Below, in pieces: positions 23,921-36,680 of a DNA stretch of 64,000 bases (its first letter is position 1; every line of letters begins with the position of its first letter). The stretch spans positions 10,248,001 through 10,312,000 of the forward strand of contig JAPTOF010000008.1 in the NCBI GenBank assembly GCA_028554755.1. Reading direction: 5' to 3'. The stretch is from Cordia subcordata. Taxonomy: Eukaryota; Streptophyta; Magnoliopsida; Boraginales; Cordiaceae. Below the pieces are notes generated by a model. That model saw only the letters and a program-made list of their open reading frames with translations, was not told the DNA's origin and searched no databases. The translations under genes were made by a program, and so were the position numbers.

Positions 23921-23977
23921 TAAAAGCCCAATATAAAGTTTGTGTTGGGCCAGCCACGCAAGCCTTGGCCTATAAAG
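23921..23977 (+). promoter_or_regulatory. HAKAI core promoter: site II-like motifs and TATA box
   Basis: AAAAGCCCAATATAAAG, then TTGGGCCAGCC, then GGCCTATAAAGTA (TATA at 23971-23977) lie within 60 bp. TGGGCC/AGCCCA motifs are site II-type elements common in plant housekeeping promoters. Transcription would start near 24000. The leader contains a likely intron 24167-24541 (CTAAG/GTATTC ... CTGCAG/GAAC). Confidence 0.5.
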
Positions 23978-24637
23978 TACAACATGCAGCAAAGCCCCAA
24001 ACTACGAAAGTCAAGGCAAGGCAATACCACGAAGTTGAGCCCAACAGCCCATACACTCCCTTCTTTCTTTATTTTCAATTTTCTTCTCCTCTCAAATTTT
24101 GTCATGTGAAGAAGGGTTTATGCATTCGAGCACAGAGGAAGAATAGCCATCTCACTTTTCACTAAGGTATTCTTTTTCTTTTTTCGTTTTCGATTTGCCA
24201 TAAGTTTCGATATTTTTGTACTATTCTTTTTTCTAATTTTGTTTTATTCGAAGAAGATTAAAAGGAAATTATGTGTTTATGAAAATTAATCCAAAAGGTC
24301 TCCATTTAATTCTTGCATTGTATCGGTTAGTTCGAATTGTGGGTCAAGAAAATGAAATTTCTTTTGCATTGATTGTTTAATTGTGTCCGTGCTGTTATCA
24401 AACATATTGGGTTGTCAAGAATGCTTTTTATCCATGTATCAATAGTTGTTTAAATCTGTATTGGTCTTCTGATCCTCGTTTTATGATGCTTCAAAAGGGT
24501 CCTTTTATTTTTTTTTTTTATTTTTTTGGGTAAAATCTGCAGGAACAAATTAATTGAATCCTGAATTTTTGAGTTGCTGAGTGTACCCTGAAGACAGATT
24601 GTGAGGGTCACAAGTAATTCTTTTTGCCTGGAAAAAG

Positions 24638-25474
24638 ATGCTTCAGATTCGATTGAGCAAGCCTTCCAGCGAAGGTGGTGGGGTTGTAAGACCTTCGTCT
24701 GCAGATAATGTTACGGTTGCATGCCCCGATCACCTTATCTTAGCTGATCTGCCTGTGGCGAAGAGTATCGGCTCAGCAAATGCCACTTCACTCGTCAAGA
24801 TTGTTGGTAGAAGGTCCCGGCGCCAGCTTGGCGAGCGAGTTCATTTCTGTGTCCGTTGCGATTTCCCAATTGCTATCTATGGGCGTCTGGTATGTACAAG
24901 CTTTTACTGATTGTGTCCAGTTTGAGATTCTTGCTTTACTTGAATGACTTTTCATGTGGTGAAACTTCTGCTTCATGCTAACTTTCCATGGCTATCTAAG
25001 CATTACCATTATTTCAGTACATGAGAGGAGTGGTGAGCCCTTGTATATTGATTTTTAAATTTTCAATTGAAAGTCGAACTTTTTGGCAATTATCTTTTTT
25101 TCAACAACACGTCTCTTATTGTTCTTCTTCTTTATTGCCATACTTAGAAGTCACTGTGGGACTTTCACCTCTGTGACATGTGCTCATTTGTAGCTTCTCT
25201 TCTTTGACTACTGCTTTTGCTTTATAAAGTAAGAGTTAAAATTTTAATCTGCCAGTGAACCATGTGGTTCTGGGATAGCTTGTGATATTGCTGAATTTAC
25301 ATGTATTGTCATGCATGTGTAACTTTTCAGGTTCGTTGACAAATTTATGTTTTTGCAGAGTCCTTGTGATCACATCTTCTGTTTGGATTGTGCTCGGAGT
25401 GATTCCCTTTGCTACCTGTAAGTCATAGATACATCATTCTGCTTCATAACAAATGTAATCATTCTCTCTCTCCC

Positions 25475-25510
<36 letters not shown>

Positions 25511-27755
25511 ATTTCAATTTTGTCATTGGATCCCTAGCTTTGAGTTACATTTTGCCTGGTGACCATGTGACTGTAATAGTAATATAGCATGGACTGCTCT
25601 AGAATTGACCTTTTTCGTCCTCTTTCTACAGGTTCTGTTGACTCTGATTTTCCTATATCTTTTGTTCTCTTGCAGCTGATACAAAACTCTACTAGTACTA
25701 TTCCACGGATAATTTTACTTTTTTTGTGAGTGTGCATGGTAACCCTGTTATGTATTGTTCTCATAACACTTTGTTATGCTTAACCAGTTCTCCATACACA
25801 CTGAGTGGAACTTGTGTTGTTCTATGTTCAATGACGTGGGACCCCTGAACATTGAATGCTCGATCTTCATGTGCCATGTCATTGACTCATTGTGTTTATC
25901 GAAAGTGTTCGAGATTTCTGTATTTCTATAGCATTTCTTGAATATAGACAGTAGAGCCAATACTGTAGGTTTTTGTCCTTGGATAATTAACTGATCATTC
26001 GGCAGATTTGCGTTCTATTAATTTTTGCACCTATTTCAAACTGTCGTGAAGCTTCAATCCTCATATCAATACTCTCAAACCTTGGCAAAGATTCTTGACA
26101 TTGTCCAAACCATGATAGTTTTCTGTTTCTCTTAGAATTTATAATTTGTGCATGTATCATGCGAAAAATTGCACAAATGGGAACTTGGTGGACCATGTCC
26201 ATAGTACGACTAGTTTTAGCTTCCAGGTCATGCCAAGGCAGACATTCTTGAACCAAGAGGAACTGTGCCATAACCAATTTAAAATGTACTATTTATTTAT
26301 TATCTCAGTTGCATAACGAATGATGCTTCTTGACAAGTGTTTGTTACCTAGAATGTTTTGAGGACAAGGATTGGGGAGTAGTTCAAATGGTTGAGACTAC
26401 TTTCCTCAAGAGTGATGACTGACCTGGGTGGGAATCCCATGAGGGGTGGGGTTAAAAAGAAAAAGGATAATGTTCTGTGGACAAATTTTGAGATTTCCTT
26501 CACAGGCAAAAGAAGACCCCGTTGAGTTATAAATAAACAGCAACTAGGAAGTGGGAATGACCCAGTGGCATCTGGGTTGCATTCTATTTATAGCTTCTGA
26601 TTTGTAGGAAGTAAAGTGGAATATATTGCTCTACTCTTATTATTGCTGGTTGTATTCGTCACAAGTGCATAACAGTGTTTCTCTTAAAATGTTCTGCTGC
26701 GCAGCTGTGATGAACGTATTCAGAAGATTCAGACAATCAAGATGATGGAAGGAATCTTCATCTGTGCTGCACCACATTGTCTCAAGTCTTTTTTGAGGAA
26801 GTCCGAGTTTGAGTCTCATATCCATGAGACCCATGCAGACCTATTGAACTCAAATGCAGAGAAAAATGGAAATGATGCAGAGGCTATTGGTGCCAGAAAA
26901 CCTACAGCCTCGGATTCCACAGTTCAAGCACCACCAAAGCCTCTGTTTTCTCCTAGTTCAAATCCCCAAGCTCATGATTATCGTCCCCAAGCCAGAGATC
27001 AACAGCCTCCTAGGCCTGTAATGCAGTCAAAGCCAACACCACCCTTTATGGGCCATGTGCAAAATAACCCATCAGAGCAGCAAGGTGAAAGGAACTTACC
27101 CCCAGGGTTTGACAGGCTTGCACCCCAGAATCGCTTTCCCCAGCAAACGTTTGACACACAGAATGGCCTGCAGCAACCAGGTCAAGTTTCAGATAGACAG
27201 CAAGGAATTTTATCTGAACCTCCATTTGCCGAATACCCAATGCATCCACAACAGCCTCCCAATTTTGCAGTGCCAATGAATCCAAATCCAGTACTTATGC
27301 CCCCTCAATTTGGTTATCCTTCTTTTGCACCTGATGGAGCTCAGCCATTTTATGGGGCACCTTATGAGATGCCTAGGCCAGAGGTGACGTCAGAAATGAG
27401 ATCAGAACACGGATCATTATTAGGATTTCCTCCAGGCCCTGCAGGAGGCTTAAATTATTCTGAAAGTTATCCTCAACAATGGAACATGGGGCCAACTGCT
27501 TCTCCAGCGGGCCAAGGGGCAGTAGATGGCTTTACAAATACATCTGATCCTCAGGGACGTGCTGCATTCGTTCAAGGGGATTATGGACGGAATCCAGGAA
27601 TGTTGCCTAACCTGCCTCCACCTCCTAACCAAGGGATGGACAGGGGCGGACACGCTGGAAACTCTATGGATCTCAGGGATGGAAAGGGTGTATTGGCACC
27701 GCAACCTCTGCCACTCCCACCACCTCCTCCTTTGCCTCATTCCCATTTGTCATAG
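24638..27755 (+). CDS. HAKAI: HAKAI-type RING E3 ubiquitin ligase
   Basis: Plant HAKAI is an E3 ligase and component of the m6A RNA methyltransferase (writer) complex in the nucleus. Three exons join in frame: 24638-24889, 25359-25417 and 26705-27755, giving 453 aa. A C3HC4 RING uses Cys71, Cys74, Cys87, His89, Cys92, Cys95, Cys102 and Cys105. It is followed directly by a C2H2 finger (Cys124, Cys129, His142, His147) within GIFICAAPHCLKSF, the arrangement specific to HAKAI. The remaining 300 residues are Pro/Gln/Asn-rich and probably disordered, ending in a polyproline run and HSHLS. The start ATG follows a 5' UTR with a probable intron. Intron 2 (1.3 kb) carries a microsatellite and a SINE-like insertion. 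Confidence 0.95.
25462..25508. repeat. CT / poly-C / CT compound microsatellite
   Basis: A short CT run, about 14 consecutive C, then a run of about 12 CT units, 45 bp after the donor of HAKAI intron 2. It is probably unstable in length and error-prone to sequence. Confidence 0.9.
26366..26468 (+). mobile_element. tRNA-derived SINE-like remnant in HAKAI intron 2
   Basis: From 26373, GGGGAGTAGTTCAAATGG is A-box-like, and GACCTGGGTGGGAATCCC near 26421 is B-box-like with decay of the TTCGA core. An A-rich tail (GTTAAAAAGAAAAAG) follows. A 6 bp AAGGAT flanks both sides (26366-26371 and 26463-26468). It is about 90 bp long and probably 3'-truncated or a bare tRNA head. The duplication is short, so the call is tentative. 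Confidence 0.5.
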
Positions 27756-28119
27756 GTTAGAAGAAATAACTACTGTTCTGCTGGAACCTGTCATGACTGC
27801 CCAGGTTTTAGTTTTCGCAGTGGCCAGGATACTGTGAGCTGATTGATCTGCTTAGTTGTGTAGTGTGGTTAAGTTTAAGATGCGCGCGCTATCTTATGAA
27901 CTCATCGATAAATGTAGTTTGTTTTTCCAGTAATGTAATATTCAATTTTTGGAACAATATCCCCTGTTGTGTTGTAGCGGTTTGATCTGCTTTTCGATTA
28001 GTATTACTTAGGCTGACATTTTTGGCCGCCTTGGAGAATCCAGCCATTGGTAATATAGAAAGGACGAAAGGCATCAGCGTACAGGTAGAACTTCAATAGG
28101 TGAAGCAAATAACCGGACT

Positions 28120-28906
28120 TAGGGGGTGCAAATATTGATTTCCGATTCCGAACCCGATATGATAGATAAAATTATAAGAATTTCAATCCGATATCTAATA
28201 AAAGTATCGGTGTATTGGATAGAAGCTCGGATAGTCTTTTACTATAATCCGATCTAAATATCCGAAAAAAATACACAAACATTTTAATTTTGTGTTAAGG
28301 GCTTGATTGTCTGAGGTTTGTTCAACATTTTATTATTTTATGGATTTTTAACTTTATTTCAAGTATTTTAATTTTATGTCATGTATTGGAATGTTTTCTT
28401 TGTTAGTCTTTAATAGAAACAAAAACATTTGATGACCTCTTGTTGTAGGCTAGGGATTTTGGTAGACTTTGTATCTTGTGTTGTGGTTTGTGTGCATATT
28501 AGTATGGACTATGATTATTGGTAGACTTATATATATTGGTTATTGTCTGTTATATTGATTCGTGTGGCACGTAAATATAGACTATGATTTGTAGTAAACT
28601 TTATATGTAATAAAATGTATTAATGTTTTCTTTTTTTATTCAATGTGATTTAGTATTGTTATAGCTTGTAGTGTTACAAAATTTATGTTATTGCAATGTT
28701 GTTTATATAGTAAAATATTTAATAAGCAATTCAATAATTTTTTAATTTATTGAATCAATCCAAAAATTAGATTATCCGAGTCTTAAAATATCTGCATATG
28801 AAAATCCAATTCCGATCGGTTATGTACTTTTCAACTATCTAATCAAATACTAAATTTTCTAATCCAATACTTAGTTATTCAATTATCCGTTGATTCCCAC
28901 CCTTAA
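28120..28906. mobile_element. hAT-like MITE with TTAGGGGGTGCAAAT / ATTCCCACCCTTA ends
   Basis: The left end TTAGGGGGTGCAAATATTG opposes GTTGATTCCCACCCTTAA on the right. CCGATATCCG and GGATAAT-type motifs follow inside both ends. No open frame over 60 codons. The style matches non-autonomous hAT elements whose ends resemble the nested element at 5151. It lies immediately downstream of the HAKAI 3' UTR. Confidence 0.55.
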
Positions 28907-29293
28907 CTACATTGCGGAGGGGCAAAAACAATCTTGAAAATACAATTTCTTGAAGTACAAATATTGCAATGACCAGATTACAGAGCAGATTGTGTCACCT
29001 TCCTGAATGCATCAAAGACAAGTCTTCTATTTAAAACTAAAAGCTTCTTCTCTTGCCTACAATGGATATGCATGTGAAGGATGGATCAGTTGAAAGTAGA
29101 TACTAAAGGGGAAAAAATTTAGGAACAACAAGTTTAATAGATATTTGTGCATTTTTTGGAGCGCTGATCACAGTATCTTGACGTAAAGTGGCACCTTTCC
29201 AAACACTGATGTACATGTTTTTTTGTATCAATCAAGTACTTGCTTATTTACAAAAAAAAAAAAAAAACACGCAAGAGATATGAACAACTATAT

Positions 29294-31953
29294 TCAGCTT
29301 AGCTTCTTAGTTTCAGAAATCCAATTCTGCACCTTGCTGGTACACTTTGCATGAAACATCAAATACGAATGCTGCAGCTTCCGGTAACCCCTCAACATGC
29401 ACTTGTCGATGTGGTTCTCATACTTCTCATATACTGCAGGAACTGTAAGAACAATAACAAGGCCTGCAGCAATACATTACGTATAACTTAACCGAACATC
29501 TTCAAGCGTAGACAGAGAAATCTAGATGCATAACTACAGAACAATAGCTTCTATAGAAATGAAAAATCAAGCATTGTAACTCATAAGACCACTTCAGTAT
29601 CATAACCAGGAGGCAAGAAATATCATAATTCAGATTGTTGTGGCTTGTACTCACTAGTGTATGCTAATGTCTGGAAATTAGGCAGACTCCCAATGATAGA
29701 GACTAGCAAAAGACCTGTGGCTACTTTAAGAAACAATCTTGGACTTCCACCGAGCGCAATATCCTGGGATATGGAGAGCAACATGTTGATGTAATCGCGG
29801 AGAACTGCGGCCACTCTATTTACTGTTGCCTCTGAAAGATAAAACCGAGGCAAAGGTGGGGCAGGTCTGTTTGAAAACGATTACTAGATTCAGAATAAGA
29901 AAGACAATAACAAATATGAAGGCAAGGCTGATGTCTCATTTTCAACATTTACATTTAGCTCCATTTGAAAAGAAGCATTAATCAAACAAGCAATGCATGC
30001 GGATGCAATCATGCTAGGCAATTAGTGAGTGCATGCTCTGCTCTGGTGACTGCATTTAGAACAGAGAAGAAAAGGGAAGAAAAAATGTTGTGCCAGATGA
30101 CCTTGACGATACATTCATTTTCCTTTTTCTAATTGAGACAATAGGATCAATATAAAGCCATATACACTGTTTTGAATAGAAAATTAATGCCTCAGCTGTC
30201 AATGGAGATCTAACCTTTACAATGGCTTTCAAAGATGGAACTTATAGTCCAGCAGTATTATATACTACAAGAATTTAATTCATTTTTTTTCTTTCTATTT
30301 TTATCGGTTATCTAACTTGCAGATAAGAAACAAATTATGATTCCTAACAAAAAGTTTTTGACTTGAAAATGCCTTCCAATCATTTGATAAAGACATATTC
30401 ATTTCTGCCATCTATTTGCAGCTCATTTCAGCGCGGGGTAGTTATAAAACAATTTGTTGCTTACATCCGCAGAGTTACAATCAGGGGATACCAAGCAAAT
30501 CAGTGGAGGGAATAGAAGGAAGAACCTAAAAAAGTTTTACTTGAATGCTCAGCTGATGTAAAATCAGATCAACAGCAGAAGGATGTGAATTGAGATAATA
30601 TTAATGAACCCCTCTTTTAGTTTACTTTGATCCAAGTTACTTCTTTGTGTAAATGATCAAACCATAAATTTGTCGAGTCCATAGCACATCTGAAATAAGA
30701 AAGCCAAACAACAGCACGTGTTGCTGTAGTGATGAATTATTCTCCACATTTCAGACAGTATGATATACAGAATCCAACTTCCACAATTGGTAGGACTAAA
30801 TAAGTCGTGTTTTCCGAAGGTTAGGTGACAAATGAAAATTGATGCCTCTATCCCCAACTACCTACCTAGCTAACTTCATTCATCTTCATTTAAAGTGATT
30901 AAAGATCAAAAAAGAATCATAACTGGAAAAGGCATGCTCTTGTACTTCACCTGTTCAAAGTTGCTGCCAATTTTGCCCATAGGAAAAGAATGGTAAAAGA
31001 AAGTAGTAGAACACTCGAAACTAAAGATAATAATGTATAACCGGATTTCTCAAACACCAGCCAAGCAGCCACAGTTCCCACCAATATTCGCACTGACAAA
31101 TCTTTTCGCCTCCATAGTATTGCATCTGCAACTGTTGAAGCAAAAAGATGCAAGATTTCCATTTCTTAGCTCCACAAACATCAGCTAACTTCCATAAAAT
31201 TTTCTCGAAAACACTTTTTTTCTAAAACTTATGTAAAAAGTGCTTTCTTTTTTCTTTTCTTTTTTTCTAATAATTTAAAAATTTTGACTTCTGAATTAAG
31301 TTGAAATTGAACTCTTTTTTTTTCCTTTTTTCTTTTGAGTTTTAATTTTTTTGGAAATCTAATTCAAATGCTCGTTACAAAAAAGTATATATTTTTTTCA
31401 AAAGTGCTTTTCGTAAAATAAAAACAAAAAAAAAACAAAATCCAAATACGCCCAAAAATTAAGGGGAAGCCCCATAGTATTCTACGCGCGGATCAGGCAA
31501 AAGGGTTGAATCACACATGCCAATATTCAATATCACTTCAAGATTATACTAACACAGAAGTCTCTATCTCAGTAGGTAATCAAAATTGAGAGCAAAATTG
31601 ATTATAGACCAACCAGAGAGCATTGTTAACTAATAAGTAAGATGACACTTCCATAGCTCAGATACACACCACACACATTTATGCAACATCTATGAAGGTA
31701 CATGCATCTATTTCTGCAATGGAGAAAGACTTGGGCATTGGATAAACATGTGAAAGACAATACATAAATGAAACAAAGTTCCCGTAAAAATTTAAACTTT
31801 TAGATGAGACGGACTATTTACGTAAAAATCCTTGATAGGCATGAATTGGAAAGAAAAGAATTAGCATTAAAATTTCATGGACTTACCAAGGCCACCTCCA
31901 AGAATTTGATGAAGACTTCTCTGCCTAGCAAAGAACTTATCAGATAAACTCAT
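29294..31953 (-). CDS. small plant reticulon-like protein (RTNLB)
   Basis: Reticulons shape tubular endoplasmic reticulum through hairpin membrane insertion. Four exons on the - strand join in frame: 31953-31887, 31125-30951, 29866-29655 and 29463-29294, giving 207 aa, the size of the short RTNLB subfamily. The short N-terminus MSLSDKFFARQRSLHQILGG leads directly into the reticulon homology domain, beginning ADAILWRRKDLSVRILVGT. Two long hydrophobic hairpins cover about residues 33-77 and 118-160, separated by a 40-residue loop. The protein ends KKLS, which fits a dilysine-type ER-retrieval signal. The intron between exons 2 and 3 is 1.1 kb. Subfamily number cannot be assigned by eye. Confidence 0.93.
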
Positions 31954-33028
31954 TTTCACAGAATCAAAGACCAACAGAATACCAAAAAAATCTCAATATG
32001 CAGTCACTTTGATAGCTCAAAGAGAAGAGAAGAAAAGAAACAAATTTTCTTTATTATTATTATTTTTTTTTTTAATATGACCAACGGAAAAACTTTTCTT
32101 TGAAGATAAGCAGAGACCACCTATTATTCAAAGCTATGTGGGGCTGCATGCACACGTATTTCATAGCCTTATTAAATGTATGGACGAAGCATACTTTATT
32201 AGTTGGCAAAGTTAGAAATTTGGTTGACAAAATTATTCTAGTGGATTAACAATGAAGAATTATTGATAATATTTATTAACTATAAATTTTATTAATAAGA
32301 TAAATTAAATTCAAGAGCAGCATCTCTAAGCCAATTATGATCTGTTATCAAAACTTACGTACTCAATATTTTAACTTAAATTTGACATTCATAACCTTTT
32401 ATAGATCTTTTAACATGTAAGTTTTACGTATTAATTATTTCGTTTCCCGTTTGCATCAATAATAGTGTACTACAATTGTATATTTTAACATGCTAGTAGC
32501 ATATACTTAAGTCCTTACATACTTTTTCTTTTCACTATAATAATGATACTAGTTAACACTATTTGCTAATAAAATATTCTAAATTTATAATTATTAAATT
32601 TCGTTCATATAAAAAAATATGAATGTATAGTGAATAGAACACTTTTTATTTATTCAACCAAGTAGGATCAACGGCAAAGGCAAAGATCCACCAAAAGTAG
32701 GACGTTGAACAAGAGCTTATCTTCTTTGAACACGGGAAATCACAGCTGAGAAAAGATTGATGATATTGGAAAATCTATATATAGTTTAAAGTTGTACGAA
32801 TTGAAACTCGAAAAAGGATATCACATCAACTTTCATTTATTTGTCGAGTCAGCATAAATTGTACTATTATTGCCAAGTTAGCCTCAATTATACTATTAAT
32901 ATTTTTACATTATTATTTTCTATATAAATTTAATAGACTTTATGACAAGAGAAGGTGGGACTATATTAAAAATTAGGACTTTTAATAGTATAATTGAATG
33001 TCATTATTTGAATATTAATTTATGTCAT

Positions 33029-33052
33029 AATATATATATATATATATATATG
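33029..33052. repeat. TA microsatellite
   Basis: About 11 uninterrupted TA units in AT-rich spacer. Confidence 0.9.
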
Positions 33053-34616
33053 AATAATGGATGATAAGCTTCAACATTAATAGTTTGTCAAATTTTGATA
33101 TCTTGGAGATTAGAAAGCTAATAGTAATCATGGTCAGATCATTATAATTGACTTGCCACAATATCCTTGTTGATAGATGTGCACCTTTCTCTGAGGATTT
33201 GTGAAAGGAGAGATCGGGATAAACTAATTAACATTACATGCTACTAAGATATGCTATTGTTGTAAGGTATGTTCTTTCCCTATATAATGTGTCCCTAGCT
33301 CATCTTTATATAACTTAATAATGGATCATCATTAGTATTTTGTCTAAGTTCATTCTAGTATAATGTATTTAACTTTTTATGCATACATGATATAAAAGTC
33401 CAGAGAAACTGTAGCATGCAACGTTGGGGTTTCAAATTGAGAAACCATTCGATGCAATACAACAACCACTTCTAAGACTCGGTTAAATTTGTGGAATAGC
33501 CTGTAGACTCTCTTTCAGCACAATATAATGGACATGCCATTATAGTCAATCTGATAAACTCTTGCTTTTGCTTGTAGCTTATGATCCATTTCAAGTGCCT
33601 TAATATGAGTTGCTTTTATTGTTTTATAGTGTCACAAATTCCATGATAAAGATAATAATATTATGATTTCAAGAGCTTACAGTGAATCAAGAAACTGGAA
33701 TAACAGGCTTTGGACCAAATGAGACTCTCTTGAACTTCAATTTAGATAAAATCTTGCAGCCGAAACAGAAACCATGTGGAAGGGTAAGAATATCAAACCA
33801 GTTCATTGGCTTTAACAAATTCCGATGGGTTTTTTCATCCTTGCAACTTTTTTCTTTTTCTTTTATACATATTCTTTTTGGATATTACTGTTATAGCAAC
33901 TATCAATTTGGGTACTCTTTGCTTTATGACGATAGTGCAAATCAATCTTATGCATAAAACTGCAAATAGATTATCACTAATAATAACTAAATTGCTTTCT
34001 TATAGGTCTAGAAAGGAGGTATCTTGCCAAATGTCTAAAACCAAAATTGCAAAGTCAATCAAAAGCAGTGTGACAATCAGATGCAAGCCAAAAAGCAACA
34101 TCTACAGTGAAAAAAATTTGGAATTAAAAACCAGTGTTGTACTTAAACAATGAATTCTTTGCCTTTTTCTAAACATATTAATGTTCATTCAGGAATAACT
34201 AGATGTGAAATGTTACCCAAGTCTAGATAATTACATGTGATATTGAGTTATCAATGATGGATGATCTGAATGATTATATGTGGTATTTTGGGGATTTTAA
34301 TTTTTTGGTTACCCAAACTGTGCAAAGAATGAATTCTTTAGCTTAGTTATAAACCTATTAATTTTCATGTTTGTTAAATAAGTGAGAATAGGATAAGTAT
34401 GATCAGAGAATCCTTTCATCAAAATAAAATGCCATACTTTGGCCAATCTTAGACACTTATACAACCAACTAATAATATAATATATTACTATGTCAATGGA
34501 ATGACCATTAATATAGATTTGAATTCGTTAGTTAGTAAAAAAAACAATATGTGTAAGAACTAATTGGAACCTCTAAAAGAAAACATTGGTTAATAAATTA
34601 GAAAATAAGAAATAAA

Positions 34617-34648
34617 CCCATGTGAAGTATGGGCTTTGGCGTTGCTAG
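34617..34648 (+). mobile_element. Helitron-like 3' terminus
   Basis: The hairpin CCCAT-GTGAAGT-ATGGG (34617-34633) is followed by 11 nt and then CTAG at 34645-34648, with T next. A hairpin 10-12 nt upstream of a CTRR end, inserted before T, is the standard Helitron 3' signature. The 5' TC terminus was not located, so the element's extent is unknown. Confidence 0.45.
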
Positions 34649-34736
34649 TTTTAAATAGGATCATATCAAGTTCATCCAATTCTAAAATCTCCATGATACA
34701 TATGCACATCCCAATATATATTTTAAGAGCTCGTTT

Positions 34737-34947
34737 GGTTGGCTTTTTTAAAAGTGTTTTAAAAAATTTTGAAAAATATGTTTTTTAGAAAAAAGCTTAA
34801 AATTTTTTACTCTTAGAAAATATTGAAATTAATTTTTTTAGGGTTTTGACGTTTTTTGAAATCTAACCTAAATATTTATTATAAAAAAGACATTTTTTTT
34901 AAAAAAAATACTTTTTTATAGAAAAAAGTCAATCCAGACATGGCCTA
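34737..34947. mobile_element. MITE family B copy
   Basis: The left end GAGCTCGTTTGGTTGGCTTT is inverted at the right as AAAGTCAATCCAGACATGGCC. The interior is T/A homopolymer-rich with AAAAGTG. About 210 bp, non-coding. It begins 90 bp after the Helitron-like terminus. Confidence 0.6.
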
Positions 34948-36509
34948 ATAAGTCAATCAAAATTTACATTATTTGTAATGAAACAATATAAACATAAATT
35001 TAAGATATTTAACCACAACAACTTCTCATCTATTATGCATGAAAAACAACTTCTTCACCAAGAACACCTCATTAGTGAATCCAATTACCAACTAGTCAAC
35101 CCAAAATGCAAAACATTGCTTGTAGTGGGTTTGTGAAATTCATCTATAAACCTATTTTTTTATGTTTGACAGCATTTTCTTAAAATATGGAATTTGTTTA
35201 CAATTTTAAAATTTGTAATTCTTGGATTTGTTCAAACTCCATCTAAATCCTCATTAAAGTGATGAAATTTGCAATTTCAGAAAAGATAAATCCACTGAAA
35301 ATCCTACAAAGACAAAAGATATCCTTATGTAATACCACACTATTATATTTAGACTACAACTTGCATTATTAGCCATTGTTTGTAAACTTAGCTATTATTT
35401 GTTTGAGAATATTCCTTGATTGGTAATTTTGTCATACAATAATTTTTTATTCTCTTTTGTTTCCTGAAAGTTATAATAATAAAAAATATTATAACAAAGA
35501 TTATTTAAGTAAAATATACACATTAATTTCAATTCCACATGTGTTTTGAACACAATTTTAGATTTACAAATAACAAAATTAACTTAAAATTGTTTTATTG
35601 ATCCAAACAAAAAAAATCCAATTATAAATAAAATAAAATGAATTTCATACCACAAGCAATTTCAAACACTATGTTAAAACGAATCCAGTGAGTCAAATAC
35701 GAAACTTTCAACAATACCAAAAGGAATTTTAATTATTCATCCATGTCTAGGTACAATTCACAACCAATAAAATCATGCCATTTGAAAAACGAACTCCAAA
35801 ATTCCAAGCCGGGAGTATCTTCTCTTAGTGTAACGGTAAGAAGACAAGCTAAAATCTGAAATCTATTGGGTTTGACTACGTTTTGGCGCTAGTCTATCTA
35901 TAGCTACCAATTTGGCTGCCACAACGTTAGAATCATTTCCGTGCTGCGACATCTCATGCTATGTGTGTTCTTTTGTTTTGGATTTTATATGGTTGGCTTC
36001 CAAAATTACGTTACTTTTTTTTTTTTAATATAAGTAATTATTATAGATGACATGTATCTAAGTTCCGTACTCCCACGAGTCATGTTATGTGTTTTTTTTT
36101 TTTTTGGTTTGATTGATTTATACGGTTAGCTTTTCGAACACACTACTTTTTGTTTTTTACATGTAAGTAATTAGAGATGACATGTATCTAATATATTTAC
36201 CGATAATGTTTAACATACGAAAAAATTAAAGAGCAACTAAACACTTTACGCGTCAAGTTATAATAATTCTTATAAAAAAATATATACAAAAAGATTTCCC
36301 AAAAAAATTTCAAACTAGAAAATATTCAAACAAAAAAATCCTAATGAGAAAAACTGATTGAAGGATTATTTTCTTCAATAAAAGTGATTGACATTATTCG
36401 TTAATCTTTTGATTAAAAAAATATATTTCTTCAATGAATTGACAAATAATTTGAAAATTATATAAATACATGTATATTTTATATATTGGTAGAATTTTTT
36501 TAAACATCA

Positions 36510-36535
36510 CGTGCAACGCACGGGATCAATACTAG
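36510..36535 (+). mobile_element. second Helitron-like 3' terminus
   Basis: The stem CGTGC/GCACG with a 3 nt loop is followed 9 nt later by CTAG (36532-36535). The next base is C rather than the expected T, so this end is weaker than the one at 34648. No 5' end was identified. Confidence 0.3.
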
Positions 36536-36680
36536 CATTTACATATAGGGAAGATTTAGGTATTGTTAAAATCATTAGTCTCTAGGTCGAAAACTGAGAT
36601 CAAAGAAATATACTACTATAAGAAATGTTGCCAATCATAAATTCAACGAGAATGAATATTGACGATCCAAAAGAAAGGAT

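Larger units (their letters stand above)
31954..36675. other. gene-free spacer upstream of RTNLB
   Basis: AT-rich sequence with no supported gene. It contains a (TA)n run, two Helitron-like 3' ends and a family B MITE (all listed separately). Open frames of 60-115 codons at 33682-34153 encode unrelated-looking peptides without conserved motifs. The first 100 bases or so are probably RTNLB leader and promoter. Confidence 0.4.

Noticed and set aside
25748..26277. - strand frames of 70 and 96 codons in HAKAI intron 2
   Set aside because: No recognisable motif. They lie fully within an intron whose splice sites are clear, so there is no support for a nested gene.
27046..27746. - strand and alternate-frame ORFs across HAKAI exon 3
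   Set aside because: They are frame shadows of a Pro/Gln-rich coding exon with no family resemblance of their own.
33682..34153. Two overlapping frames of 91 and 115 codons
   Set aside because: No conserved motif, no splice-compatible neighbours, and AT-rich composition like the spacer around them. Probably chance.
35815..35885. tRNA-like sequence (CTTAGTGTAACGGTAAG followed by GGGTTTGACTACG)
   Set aside because: A-box- and B-box-like pieces are present, but no acceptor stem pairs and the B box lacks the TTCGA core. It is not a tRNA gene, and no SINE tail or duplication was found.
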